A stretch of 36,426 nt of DNA from Agromyces humi (GCF_009720255.1 NZ_WJSP02000011.1:1-36426); one strand, 5' to 3'; counted from the stretch's first letter, positions 22,087 to 29,299 are shown. The notes: generated by a model from the sequence alone, not told the origin. Translations and numbers: made by a program.

Positions 22087-22452
22087 ATGACGAACCCGAC
22101 CCCCACCATCGACGCGACCGCCATCGCCGACGAGGTCATCAACGCGAACTACGACGACGGCATCGTCGGGCTCCAGTCCGCGATCGACGGCCGTGACGTC
22201 TTCGCCGACGAAATCCACTCGATGCTCGAAGCAGCCACCGCTGCCGTCCTCCGGAAGCTCGAGGACATCTTCGGGGCGGACCTCGCCGCGCTCGACGAGG
22301 CGCTGAGCGCGTACGACGAGGACACCGACGGCGGCGACCACGAGACGGTCCGCGACTTCGAGGATCGTGAGGACGCCCAGGTGCTGTTCTGCGACAACGT
22401 CGCCCCGGAGCTCCGCGCGCTGTTCGCCCGGAAGGACCCGATCGGCGGGTAG
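22087..22452 (+). CDS. Unknown acidic helical protein (121 aa)
   Basis: ACAGGACG precedes the ATG at 22087. The chain is acidic and helical (DATAIADEVINANYDDGIVGLQSAID; IHSMLEAATAAVLRKLEDIFGADLAALDEAL). No family is recognised. Single-gene unit under the box at 22027; a GGGG/CCCC hairpin (22483-22494) follows before the next box. Confidence 0.84.
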   Translation: MTNPTPTIDATAIADEVINANYDDGIVGLQSAIDGRDVFADEIHSMLEAATAAVLRKLEDIFGADLAALDEALSAYDEDTDGGDHETVRDFEDREDAQVLFCDNVAPELRALFARKDPIGG

Positions 22453-22506
22453 TCGCCGACCCGATGGAGGGGTCCGCCCGGTGGGGTGGTCCCCTTCGGC
22501 GCTCCA

Positions 22507-22515
22507 CCGCGCATG
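22507..22515 (+). promoter_or_regulatory. CATG-box promoter with hairpin leader
   Basis: Exact CCGCGCATG. Predicted +1 is G22524; the RNA starts GAGAAGAACTTG with a TCCGGC/GCCGGA stem (22541-22546 with 22550-22555). Confidence 0.87.
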
Positions 22516-22577
22516 AACGTGTCGAGAAGAACTTGACCGGTCCGGCACTGCCGGAACCCCTGCGGAAGGCGCACACC

Positions 22578-23012
22578 ATGACCACCACGACCACCCCGCT
22601 GCCCACCTGGACCTGGACCGAGTCCCTGGAAGGCCTCCAGGAGTGGGACACCAACGTCGGGGGCGACATCCAGGTCGGCCCGAACTTCGACCGCCGGTAC
22701 ACCCGCCAGCTCGACGACGGCACCTGGACCGTCATCACGGATTCTTGGTACGCAGCGAACTTCGCCCGCGAGGGCGAGGAGCCGAACTACGACGTGATCA
22801 ACAGCACGGAGATCCTCCACTGCACGGACCCCGAGGACGCCGGCGGCACGGAAACCGGCAGCGAGATCCTCACGCCGCAGTACTGCGCGTACCTCACCCT
22901 TCACAGCGCAGAGGATGCGATCGCACTGGCGGGGAAGCTCGCGAAGATGGGCGGCCCGGAGGACTTCGAGCACTACAACGGCGTGCCCCGACTGGCGGGT
23001 GACCAGCAGTAG
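22578..23012 (+). CDS. Unknown Trp/Tyr-rich protein (144 aa)
   Basis: GCGGAAGG precedes the ATG at 22578. Features are PTWTWTESLEGLQEWDTNVGGDIQVG, then RRYTRQLDDGTWTVITDSWYAANFAREGEEPNYDVINSTEILHC and a helical end. No family is recognised. It is the last boxed gene before the unboxed stretch 23013-24177. Confidence 0.84.
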   Translation: MTTTTTPLPTWTWTESLEGLQEWDTNVGGDIQVGPNFDRRYTRQLDDGTWTVITDSWYAANFAREGEEPNYDVINSTEILHCTDPEDAGGTETGSEILTPQYCAYLTLHSAEDAIALAGKLAKMGGPEDFEHYNGVPRLAGDQQ

Positions 23013-23108
23013 CTAGAGCGCAAGAAAGTTGCGCAATAGGCAACGGCTGTAGCACAGAAGCGTCACGACACGCCAGCCTCACGTCAGGACCTCGCGCGAA
23101 GGGCGCTA

Positions 23109-23513
23109 ATGCCGGATGATGTGCTTGGGGTCGCCCTGGTCCCCCTAACGACGGACTTAAGCAGGAGCGGGAACCCTCGAGTGACGATCTTCGGAAGTTG
23201 CGATCACGCCACCCTCAAAAGCCCAACTGACCATGTGCACTCGTTCGTCGACAGGGTCTGCAAAGCCGTTCACTCCTGCCCAGTGTTGCAACCGATCCAT
23301 GAAGCAAACCCTGTGCTTGTGCGGCTCCGAGAAGCTTGGGAGCAGTTCCGCGCCGAGAGCATCCCTGTCAGCTGGGTGCTGGAAGACACAATCGCGCAAC
23401 TGGCCGAGGGCGTCGTCCCAATCGCCGAAGCAACAAGCGAGCACATCGAGCATGCTTTCGCGGTCGTCACACGGCTGAACGCGTACTTCGGTGAGGACGC
23501 CAAAGCCGCCTGA
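23109..23513 (+). CDS. Unknown protein (134 aa), atypical composition
   Basis: GAAGGG lies six bases before the ATG. No CATG box precedes it, and the upstream gap has a small hairpin (GTTGC/GCAAC) and visibly lower G+C. The sequence (VTIFGSCDHATLKSPTDHVHSFVDRVCKAVHSCPV; EAWEQFRAESIPVSWVLEDTIAQLAEG) is not recognised. The difference in composition and control suggests a more recently acquired gene. The reverse strand is also open here, but forward is better supported by the ribosome site. Confidence 0.6.
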   Translation: MPDDVLGVALVPLTTDLSRSGNPRVTIFGSCDHATLKSPTDHVHSFVDRVCKAVHSCPVLQPIHEANPVLVRLREAWEQFRAESIPVSWVLEDTIAQLAEGVVPIAEATSEHIEHAFAVVTRLNAYFGEDAKAA

Positions 23514-23580
23514 TTCGGTCCGCCTACCACCCTCGACATAGGCTCGGGAGGTTCGTCTGCGCGGCGGGCTGAAAGGGGCT

Positions 23581-23931
23581 GTGTTGGCTGGAACCGGCGA
23601 CTTGGTCGCAGACCTGCGGAGAGCGAGGCGGGTCGCCATCCGCAAACGGCTCCACGATGACGCGCACCTCTACGGTTTCACCGCCGACACGCTCGAAGCG
23701 CTGGCTGCGGGAGCCACCGTCGATGCACCCGGCCTTCAGACGACCTTGAGGCAAGAAGCCAAAGCCTCCCGGCGCCGCAAGCTCAAAGAACGTGCCCTCC
23801 TGCTTGAGCGCTCCGCGACCGCGGTTGCCACGACAAAGAAGCGCCCAGGCGGGAAACAACGCCCGGCCGCTGCGCCGGGCCGCGCCGTCAGTTGGAGATG
23901 GCCGATCCTCGGATCACGTCGGGGTCGATGA
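23581..23931 (+). CDS. Basic coiled-coil protein (116 aa), uncertain
   Basis: GTG at 23581 (or TTG at 23584) after GAAAGGGG. The product is basic and helical (LVADLRRARRVAIRKRLHDD; LRQEAKASRRRKLKERALLLERS) with a Lys/Arg/Pro-rich tail, which would suit nucleic-acid binding. Its last 44 bases overlap the end of the convergent gene 23888-24121 and pass through that gene's terminator hairpin, which lowers confidence in the 3' end. Confidence 0.5.
   Translation: MLAGTGDLVADLRRARRVAIRKRLHDDAHLYGFTADTLEALAAGATVDAPGLQTTLRQEAKASRRRKLKERALLLERSATAVATTKKRPGGKQRPAAAPGRAVSWRWPILGSRRGR
23861..23880 (-). terminator. Terminator hairpin of the reverse zinc-ribbon gene
   Basis: A perfect 7-bp stem (GCCCGGC 23861-23867 with GCCGGGC 23874-23880), seven bases beyond the stop of the reverse gene at 23888. 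Confidence 0.7.
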
Positions 23932-24121
23932 TCGGATCCCAGGTCCACGCCTCGCACTCCTCGTTCGGGCAGAACGCCTGGGGCGAGAACGTGCCGTGGG
24001 GCACCATGGGCTTGCTCATCGTGCCGCACTGCGGGCACTCGAGGGAGAGGAACTCCGAATCCGGCCACACGGTGCGCCAGAGGACCTCGTGGAACTGGTC
24101 GTCGAAGTGCGATGTCGACAT
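23888..24121 (-). CDS. Zinc-ribbon protein (77 aa)
   Basis: GGGAG lies five to six bases before the ATG at 24121. Two Cys pairs, C29-P-Q-C32-G and C51-PNEE-C56, form a classic zinc ribbon; the rest is acidic and Trp-rich (DQFHEVLWRTVWPDSEF; ECEAWTWDP). Such ribbons often bind RNA polymerase, ribosomes or nucleic acids. No CATG box; a possible -10 (TACGCT) lies near 24153 on the minus strand, back to back with the forward box at 24178. Confidence 0.87.
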   Translation of the reverse strand: MSTSHFDDQFHEVLWRTVWPDSEFLSLECPQCGTMSKPMVPHGTFSPQAFCPNEECEAWTWDPIIDPDVIRGSAISN

Positions 24122-24177
24122 CAGCTCTCCCTTCTTGGATGCAGTGCCTGAAGCGTAGTGGAGCGGACAGACACGGC

Positions 24178-24186
24178 CCGCGCATG
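24178..24186 (+). promoter_or_regulatory. CATG-box promoter, short leader
   Basis: Exact CCGCGCATG. Predicted +1 is G24195; the 16-base leader GAACGAAAGGACCATC contains the ribosome site and no hairpin. Confidence 0.85.
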
Positions 24187-24210
24187 GTGGTCCTGAACGA
24201 AAGGACCATC

Positions 24211-24717
24211 ATGTCGCTGACCGGCGTCGCGGAGCGCACCTACACGAAATGCTCCTCCTGCCACCTCTTCGTCGAAGAGAACCCGGACGCCGGGCCTGGC
24301 ACCGCACCCTTGGTGCACCTCTACGGCGAATGCGACATCTGCGAAGAGACGAACGACAACCATGGCGCGTCTCCCGGCCCTTCCGCCCCGATGGACTGGT
24401 GGCGCCAGTTCGGCCCCGACCTGATGCGCGCCCGGTTCACCGACCCGCCGGCCGAGCCGACCAGCGACGACCGCGACCCCAGGCTGAACGCAGCGTTGTG
24501 CGAGTTCATCGACGCGTTCCCGAACCTCGCCCCGGTCGACGTGCCGCACCACGTCCTCGCCTGGGCCGTCGACAACCTGCAACACGACTGGGCCGAGAAG
24601 CTCCCCTCCGGTGTCACCCAGGACGACGTCGACGGCGCCCGCCGCGCGATCGGACAGGTGTACCGCACCGGGCTCCGCCTCGAAGCCGAACGGGAGGAAC
24701 AGCGTGGCGAAGCCTGA
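24211..24717 (+). CDS. Protein with two Cys knuckles (168 aa)
   Basis: GAAAGGACC precedes the ATG at 24211. C14-SS-C17 and C41-DI-C44 form a likely zinc site near the N-terminus, followed by a Pro-rich linker and a helical acidic domain (NAALCEFIDAFPNLAPVDVPHHVLAWAVDNLQHDWAEKL; DDVDGARRAIGQVYRTGLRLEAEREE). No family is recognised. Its end overlaps the next gene by 14 bases. Confidence 0.86.
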   Translation: MSLTGVAERTYTKCSSCHLFVEENPDAGPGTAPLVHLYGECDICEETNDNHGASPGPSAPMDWWRQFGPDLMRARFTDPPAEPTSDDRDPRLNAALCEFIDAFPNLAPVDVPHHVLAWAVDNLQHDWAEKLPSGVTQDDVDGARRAIGQVYRTGLRLEAEREEQRGEA

Positions 24718-25177
24718 GGACCGGAAGTGGCCGGACGGGACCAAGGTACGGTTCACCGACCAGGCGATGGCCGTGACCAACTGGGCGGCGTCCAGCGGAT
24801 CGAACGCCTCCGTTGAGGAGCTCGCCCGCGGCCGACGCCGGATCGTCCGCAGCTACGCCGACAAGACGTTCACCGTCCGGAACACCGACGACAACCTCCA
24901 CGACGTCATCCTCGACAACGGCGAACGATGGGGGATGGGCTGGCTGGAAGAGATCAAAGAGGCTCGCACCTCGCTCGGGCTTGGCACCTCCATCCACTAC
25001 GACCCGAACGCGAACACCATCCGCACGCCACGCGGTGACGGGGCCTTCAACGTCGAGTACGACCTGTCCACGAACGTCCTCTGCGGTGGCGGGCTGATGG
25101 TCCCCGTGCTGGCATCCCAGTTTCCGGAAAATGTCGACTGCGGGCAGTGCCGGCGCCGGAAGGCGTTCCCCGGCTGA
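24704..25177 (+). CDS. Unknown protein with C-terminal CxxC (157 aa)
   Basis: GTG start at 24704, seven bases after GGAGG and inside the end of the previous gene. The beta-rich sequence (GTKVRFTDQAMAV; KTFTVRNTDDNLHDVILDNGERWGMGWLEEI) ends in C146-GQ-C149-RRRK. No family is recognised. It is translated with 24211-24717 from the box at 24178. Confidence 0.84.
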   Translation: MAKPEDRKWPDGTKVRFTDQAMAVTNWAASSGSNASVEELARGRRRIVRSYADKTFTVRNTDDNLHDVILDNGERWGMGWLEEIKEARTSLGLGTSIHYDPNANTIRTPRGDGAFNVEYDLSTNVLCGGGLMVPVLASQFPENVDCGQCRRRKAFPG

Positions 25178-25189
25178 GGTTACGATCGG

Positions 25190-25198
25190 CCGCGCATG
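25190..25198 (+). promoter_or_regulatory. CATG-box promoter, leaderless
   Basis: Exact CCGCGCATG. Predicted +1 is A25207, the first base of the next ATG. Confidence 0.86.
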
Positions 25199-25206
25199 TG
25201 AGTGGC

Positions 25207-25536
25207 ATGCAGACCCTGAACGACGTCGACGCCGGCGTGTACGCCGTGATCACCGCCTCGGGGAGCAGGTACGTTTTCGACCTGGACCGCCGAGAGGTGG
25301 TCAGAGCACCGCATGTCGCCCCGAACGTCGCGCCCGACATGGTCGACGCCGCGGATCTCCGCCGTGACGGCGAAGCCATGCCGCTGTACGAGCTCGTCGA
25401 CATCACCGTCGGGCAGTCACTCGTCGTCTGGATCGGCAAGGTCGACGACTACGCCGGCTACCTCGCGACCCGAAGGGTGAGCACCGACGTCCAGAGCATC
25501 GAACCGCTTACGAGCATCGAGCAGTCCGCCGCGTAG
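25207..25536 (+). CDS. Unknown protein (109 aa), leaderless
   Basis: The ATG is exactly at the predicted +1 without a ribosome site. The product is beta-rich (AGVYAVITASGSRYVFDLDRREVVRAPH) with two later strands (YELVDITVGQSLVVWIGKVDDYAGYLATRRVSTDV). No family is recognised. Single-gene unit. Confidence 0.85.
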   Translation: MQTLNDVDAGVYAVITASGSRYVFDLDRREVVRAPHVAPNVAPDMVDAADLRRDGEAMPLYELVDITVGQSLVVWIGKVDDYAGYLATRRVSTDVQSIEPLTSIEQSAA

Positions 25537-25580
25537 CCCACGCCGGCGTTCCTAGGACCGCACGTGCGACTCTCCGGGTT

Positions 25581-25589
25581 CCGCGCATG
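25581..25589 (+). promoter_or_regulatory. CATG-box promoter, short leader
   Basis: Exact CCGCGCATG. Predicted +1 is G25598; the leader GAGAAGAGACGAAGGAG keeps the usual 5' end but lacks the hairpin. Confidence 0.86.
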
Positions 25590-25620
25590 GACGCGGCGAG
25601 AAGAGACGAAGGAGCCCGAC

Positions 25621-26151
25621 ATGACCATGACCATCACCACCATCAACGCCGGCCAGTCGCGGCGTCGCATTCCAGTGGAGTTCGGTGACGGCGACGTCCT
25701 GGACTACGAGCCGGACAGGTTCCACTGCCGTGAGGGTATCGCCGTGATCGAGAACCTCCCCAGCCGGGAGGGCGTGGAGGGGCGGATGACGCGCGAGAAC
25801 TTCGTCGTCGACACGTTCTGGGGCTCGGGCGACGACCACATCCTTAGCGAGGACGAGCTCGCCACCGCGACCGTTCGGTTCAACATCCACGACTTCCGCA
25901 AGATCGAGCCGGACGAGCGGTTCGCCGACTTCAGCAAGGACGACCGTGCCACCCTGACCAGGCAACACGGGAACATCGTCAGCCGGTACATCCGGATCGG
26001 CGCCGTCCCGGACCTCGCCACGATGCTCGAGAACGCCCTCCGCGAGGTGGTGGAGCGGGAGGCCGACATGGAGCACGCGGCCAGCCGTCTCGAGTCGGCG
26101 CGACGCCAAGCCATCGACCTGCTCAAGCAGCAGAGGAAGCAGCACCCATGA
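25621..26151 (+). CDS. Unknown protein (176 aa)
   Basis: GAAGGAG precedes the ATG at 25621. The N-terminal half is mixed (RRRIPVEFGDGDVLDYEPDRFHCREGIAVIENL), and the C-terminal half is a long charged helix (LATMLENALREVVEREADMEHAASRLESARRQAIDLLKQQRKQ) likely to form a coiled coil. No family is recognised. First gene of a three-gene unit with 26148 and 26333, all joined by four-base overlaps. Confidence 0.86.
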   Translation: MTMTITTINAGQSRRRIPVEFGDGDVLDYEPDRFHCREGIAVIENLPSREGVEGRMTRENFVVDTFWGSGDDHILSEDELATATVRFNIHDFRKIEPDERFADFSKDDRATLTRQHGNIVSRYIRIGAVPDLATMLENALREVVEREADMEHAASRLESARRQAIDLLKQQRKQHP

Positions 26152-26336
26152 ACGACCTCGAACTTGTCACCGCCTACCGGCCGGGGAGCACCCACGTGAA
26201 CTCCGTGCACGCCCGCGGGCTCCGCGCCGTCCACGACGCCGTCGTCGAACGGATCGTCAAGATCGCCGAGGACGCCGACCGTGAAGCCGGAACGTACTGG
26301 ATCGCCGACCTGATCCGTGCGGAGGCGTCGCGTTGA
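26148..26336 (+). CDS. Small unknown protein (62 aa)
   Basis: Starts in an ATGA overlap at 26148 and ends in a TTGA overlap at 26333. The sequence (LVTAYRPGSTHVNSVHARGLRAVHDAVVERIVKIAEDADREAG) is helical. No family is recognised; the tight coupling suggests that it acts with its neighbours. Confidence 0.8.
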   Translation: MNDLELVTAYRPGSTHVNSVHARGLRAVHDAVVERIVKIAEDADREAGTYWIADLIRAEASR

Positions 26337-26485
26337 ACACCATCGAGGGCGGTTGGGAGCCGCTGAACCTGACCCGACCGCCGGCGCCAGGCTACCGGTG
26401 GGAGATGACCTTGATCAACGGTCTCGACCACGTCGACGGGGTGATCTACGCGCCAGTTCGCGAGGAGGAGACGGCGATGTCGTAG
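26333..26485 (+). CDS. Small unknown protein (50 aa)
   Basis: TTG at 26333 overlaps the preceding stop (TTGA) and has GGAGG seven bases upstream. The 50-residue product (LNTIEGGWEPLNLTRPPAPGYRWEMT ... PVREEETAMS) ends at TAG 26483-26485, just before the box at 26492. No family is recognised. The ribosome site, overlap and exact fit between genes support it. Confidence 0.7.
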   Translation: MNTIEGGWEPLNLTRPPAPGYRWEMTLINGLDHVDGVIYAPVREEETAMS

Positions 26486-26491
26486 CGACTC

Positions 26492-26500
26492 CCGCGCATG
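26492..26500 (+). promoter_or_regulatory. CATG-box promoter, short leader
   Basis: Exact CCGCGCATG. Predicted +1 is A26509; the leader AACGAAAGGACCCCACC contains only the ribosome site. Confidence 0.85.
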
Positions 26501-26525
26501 AGGTGGGCAACGAAAGGACCCCACC

Positions 26526-26786
26526 ATGTTCGAACAGATCGCGTCCTACTACGACGGCTCCGGCACGTACCTGGTCACCCGGGATCGGGACATCCTCAAC
26601 ACCCTGATCAACGACGCTGAGCTCATCGAGGAGCGCCTCACGCGGCTCCCGGAATGGGACGCCGTCGAACACGACGACTGGGTGCTCACCGACCGCTTCG
26701 CATGCACGCCGGACGGCCCCGGCGGCAAGACCGTCGTGTGGATCGACGGCGACGCATACCTCGCGGAGCTGCTCCCGAAGCGCTGA
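26526..26786 (+). CDS. Unknown protein (86 aa)
   Basis: GAAAGGACC precedes the ATG. The sequence (EQIASYYDGSGTYLVTRDRDILNTLINDAELIEERLTRLPEWDAVEHDDWVLTDRFAC) combines a helix with a C-terminal beta part (KTVVWIDGDAYLAEL). No family is recognised. Single-gene unit. Confidence 0.83.
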   Translation: MFEQIASYYDGSGTYLVTRDRDILNTLINDAELIEERLTRLPEWDAVEHDDWVLTDRFACTPDGPGGKTVVWIDGDAYLAELLPKR

Positions 26787-26790
26787 CCGA

Positions 26791-26799
26791 CCGCGCATG
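26791..26799 (+). promoter_or_regulatory. CATG-box promoter, short leader
   Basis: Exact CCGCGCATG. Predicted +1 is G26808; the 18-base leader GAGAAGAAGGAGCACCCC merges the usual 5' end with the ribosome site. Confidence 0.87.
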
Positions 26800-26825
26800 A
26801 ACGCTCCGAGAAGAAGGAGCACCCC

Positions 26826-27056
26826 ATGCTGATCTACGCGATCCACACCCCCGACCCGTCGGGCGCGCCGATGAACGAGACGGCCGCGTGCGAGGTGCAC
26901 CTGGTCGAGTACGACGCGGACGGGTACTCGATGGCCGCGGACGCGGACGACGCCCCGGAGAACCCGGAGTACACGGTCGTGGAGCGGCCCGAGGACAACG
27001 ACACCGTCTGCAACGTCTGCAAGGTCGAGGAGCTCGCCGGCAGCGGCCGACTGTGA
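26826..27056 (+). CDS. Small acidic protein with CxxC (76 aa)
   Basis: AAGGAGCACCCC precedes the ATG. The protein is very acidic (YDADGYSMAADADDAPENPEYTVVERPEDND) with C62-NV-C65 and C22 as possible metal ligands. No family is recognised. It ends four bases before the convergent stop of the membrane gene at 27061. Confidence 0.83.
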   Translation: MLIYAIHTPDPSGAPMNETAACEVHLVEYDADGYSMAADADDAPENPEYTVVERPEDNDTVCNVCKVEELAGSGRL

Positions 27057-27060
27057 CTGG

Positions 27061-27837
27061 TTAGCCGCGGGCTGGGCTCTGCCAGCCGAGTTCAGCGGTG
27101 ATGGTGCCCAGATCGGCTTGTTTCACGCTTTCAGCCACCTCAGTCTGGATCACCCGTTCCTTCTCGAGGAGGTCGACCGCCTCGTCGATGTCCTTGATGA
27201 TGCGGGCCCGCTCGGCGTCAGGAAGCCGCAACGCGAGAAGGGCGGTTTCTTCGCTTGGGAGGACCTCGACGTCCGCTCCCGCGGCGATGTGGTTCCGACG
27301 AACGATGGTGTGGAGCGCTCCGGCAATGCTGGCGACCGCCATTGCCCCGATGGTCGCGACCGCCCATGCCGTCTGTACGGTGGGTGCCCCACCTGTGATG
27401 TCGTATGCGATGAAGGCGGCCACGGTGCTGAATCCGGCGTTGGTGAACAGCTGGGCGGTGAGGCGTCCGCTCGGCAGTTGCTTCCGGTCGCGGATCAGTT
27501 CTGCGGTGACCGCTGCAATGTAGAGGATCGCGGCGACGGCGGCGATCGTGACGCAAACGACCGGATCCCAGCCGAAGCTCTGGGGGAGGGCGATGACAAT
27601 CGCCGCGGCGATCGGCACGACCGCTGCAATCCCTGCCAGCGCGCCGGTGAGCACCAGCCCCCAGACGCCGATCCGGTGAACGGGGTGGGCGTCGCCGCGC
27701 TCGGCCTGGGACCTCGGTGGCGGATCGAGCGCCTTGAGCACGTCCGGATGCTCGGCGAACGCGGCGCGTTCAAGCGCAGCCCAAGACAGGGGTTCGCCCG
27801 TTTTCACAATCGCGGCAGCGTACTCAGCGGCCGTCAC
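27061..27837 (-). CDS. Four-helix membrane protein (258 aa)
   Basis: The GTG at 27837 follows AGGAGGGGCGAA, a ribosome region much like that of the other reverse membrane gene at 17056; the in-frame ATG at 27867 lacks good spacing. The N-terminal 50 residues are soluble. Membrane segments lie at about 56-84, 92-115, 127-148 and 153-179, and the C-terminal 75 residues form a charged helix (DAERARIIKDIDEAVDLLEKERVIQTEVAESVKQ). No family is recognised. It is a lone reverse gene without a CATG box. A host-envelope or superinfection role is a guess. Confidence 0.86.
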   Translation of the reverse strand: MTAAEYAAAIVKTGEPLSWAALERAAFAEHPDVLKALDPPPRSQAERGDAHPVHRIGVWGLVLTGALAGIAAVVPIAAAIVIALPQSFGWDPVVCVTIAAVAAILYIAAVTAELIRDRKQLPSGRLTAQLFTNAGFSTVAAFIAYDITGGAPTVQTAWAVATIGAMAVASIAGALHTIVRRNHIAAGADVEVLPSEETALLALRLPDAERARIIKDIDEAVDLLEKERVIQTEVAESVKQADLGTITAELGWQSPARG

Positions 27838-27896
27838 TTCGCCCCTCCTCGTCCCCTCGCATCGCATGCTCCTCGGACCAGCGCGGGTCGGCAACC

Positions 27897-27905
27897 CCGC
27901 GCATG
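27897..27905 (+). promoter_or_regulatory. CATG-box promoter with hairpin leader
   Basis: Exact CCGCGCATG. Predicted +1 is G27914; the RNA starts GAGAAGAGCGAT with a CCGGCT/AGCCGG stem around TCG (27926-27940), another compensated stem variant. Confidence 0.89.
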
Positions 27906-27958
27906 GATGTCCTGAGAAGAGCGATCCGGCTTCGAGCCGGCCGACGAACGGAGATCCC

Positions 27959-28450
27959 ATGACGACGAACTTAACCGCGGTCCGGCGGCGAGCTGCCGAC
28001 CTGCTCCGCGACTACCACGAGATCGTCGACGAGTCGGCTGCGTCGCTGACGACGAACGATGAGGAGTTCATCCGCCTGGCCGCGCAGGCCGAGACCCGTC
28101 ACCTCGCACGACTCGCCGCGCAGTTCGCAGCCCTCGCCGCGGACATCACCGGCAACCCCACCGACCCTGTCGAGCTCGTCATGGGCGTCCCGGACCGCCT
28201 CGATGCGGATCTCGACGACATCCCCGGCACTGGTGTGCACAGCGAGCAGGCGGACTTCGTGTTCGCCGGCGACGAGGAGCCCCGCGCGTCGGTGACGACG
28301 TGGATGGCGCTCGACGGCGCGATGGTCGTGCAGATCGACACGAACCTCGACGGCCTCGGCCTCGATCGGGTCCGGGTGAACGTCAACGACGGCGTCGTGT
28401 TCGACCAGGGCATCGAAACCGGCCGCGACTACGCAGAGGAGGTCCGCTGA
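27959..28450 (+). CDS. Unknown protein (163 aa)
   Basis: ACGGAGATCC precedes the ATG at 27959. A helical N-terminal half (VRRRAADLLRDYHEIVDESAASLTTNDEEFIRLAAQAETRHLARLAAQFAAL) is followed by a beta C-terminal half (ASVTTWMALDGAMVVQIDTNLDGLGLDRVRVNVNDGVVF). No family is recognised. First of three joined genes (28453, 28803). Confidence 0.86.
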   Translation: MTTNLTAVRRRAADLLRDYHEIVDESAASLTTNDEEFIRLAAQAETRHLARLAAQFAALAADITGNPTDPVELVMGVPDRLDADLDDIPGTGVHSEQADFVFAGDEEPRASVTTWMALDGAMVVQIDTNLDGLGLDRVRVNVNDGVVFDQGIETGRDYAEEVR

Positions 28451-28452
28451 CC

Positions 28453-28803
28453 ATGAGACTCGAGCTTGAATTCGACCGCGACAAGATCGACATCCGCCGG
28501 TTCAGCCAGCTGTTCAACTCGATCATCTGCTCGGTGTACGCCGACGGTGACACCGCGGCCGGCCCGTACAAGGTCACCTCGGCGGAGGACATCATGGTCG
28601 GCACGGTCACCGTCCCGCTGGACGAGCAGCACACCGGCCCAGGGATCGAGCGGCTCGCCGCCAGCCTCCACGACCACGTGTACGGGGCAGGGGAGTGGGA
28701 GCACGCCGAACCGGAAGCCCGGGACAACTACCTCGCCGACGCCCGCGAGATCGCGCAGACCCACCCGCACCTCCTCAGCCTCCGTGAGCGCGGCATCGAC
28801 TGA
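28453..28803 (+). CDS. Unknown protein (116 aa)
   Basis: ATG two bases after the previous stop, with GGAGG inside the previous gene. The sequence (MRLELEFDRDKIDIRRFSQLFNSIICSVYADG; ERLAASLHDHVYGAGEWEHAEPEARDNYLADAREIAQ) suggests an alpha/beta fold. No family is recognised. Its stop overlaps the next ATG (TGATG). Confidence 0.84.
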   Translation: MRLELEFDRDKIDIRRFSQLFNSIICSVYADGDTAAGPYKVTSAEDIMVGTVTVPLDEQHTGPGIERLAASLHDHVYGAGEWEHAEPEARDNYLADAREIAQTHPHLLSLRERGID

Positions 28804-28961
28804 TGGACGGCGAGGAGCTCGAGGCGGCCTTCGAAGGGGTTTGGTACCGGTGGGAGTGCCCCGCGTGCGGTGAGATGATCGAGCAGGAGAACGACCCCCG
28901 CGGCGACGAGGTCGAATGCGACTCCTGTGACTGGGCTGGCCGCTGTGGTGGCGGCATCTGA
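28803..28961 (+). CDS. Zinc-ribbon micro-protein (52 aa)
   Basis: The ATG at 28803 shares an A with the previous stop. Two Cys pairs, C19-PA-C22-G and C39-DS-C42, with WYRWECPACGEMIEQE form a complete zinc ribbon in 52 residues; a Gly-rich tail (RCGGGI) follows. Coupled translation and the intact metal site support a real gene. It is probably a binding or adaptor protein; partner unknown. Confidence 0.8.
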   Translation: MDGEELEAAFEGVWYRWECPACGEMIEQENDPRGDEVECDSCDWAGRCGGGI

Positions 28962-29003
28962 ACAAGAGCCGGGACAGCGCCAAGATCCGCTCCGACGGTG
29001 ATT

Positions 29004-29012
29004 CCGCGCATG
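29004..29012 (+). promoter_or_regulatory. CATG-box promoter, short leader
   Basis: Exact CCGCGCATG. Predicted +1 is A29021; the 15-base leader AACGAAAGGCCCCGC contains the ribosome site. Confidence 0.85.
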
Positions 29013-29035
29013 TGGGTGGCAACGAAAGGCCCCGC

Positions 29036-29296
29036 ATGAACAGCAACGTCACCCACCTCCCCTCCGTCCCCGCCGAGATCAACCTCCCGGCAGCTCCGTG
29101 GGCGGGAGAGCTCACCGACAACACCCTCGAGCGGCACATCGCGCTCGCACACCAGCAGCACCGGCAGGCGGTCAACGCCGTGAGCGCGGCAGCCTACTCG
29201 CTGGCCGCCGCCGAGCGCAGCGAAGCGTTCTGGGTGGCTCAGGCGGACGCACTCGAAGCCGAGGTGGCGCGACGAGCGATGGTCGTCGCAGCCTGA
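29036..29296 (+). CDS. Unknown helical protein (86 aa)
   Basis: GAAAGGCC precedes the ATG at 29036. After a flexible start the chain is one long Ala-rich helical region (LERHIALAHQQHRQAVNAVSAAAYSLAAAERSEAFWVAQADALEAEVARRAMVV), likely a helical hairpin or coiled coil. No family is recognised. It is the last gene of the forward run. Confidence 0.84.
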   Translation: MNSNVTHLPSVPAEINLPAAPWAGELTDNTLERHIALAHQQHRQAVNAVSAAAYSLAAAERSEAFWVAQADALEAEVARRAMVVAA

Positions 29297-29299
29297 ACG

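Noticed and set aside
23157-23645. Reverse open frame opposite 23109-23513
   Set aside because: No convincing ribosome site and Arg/Pro-rich low-complexity sequence; the forward frame has a good ribosome site.
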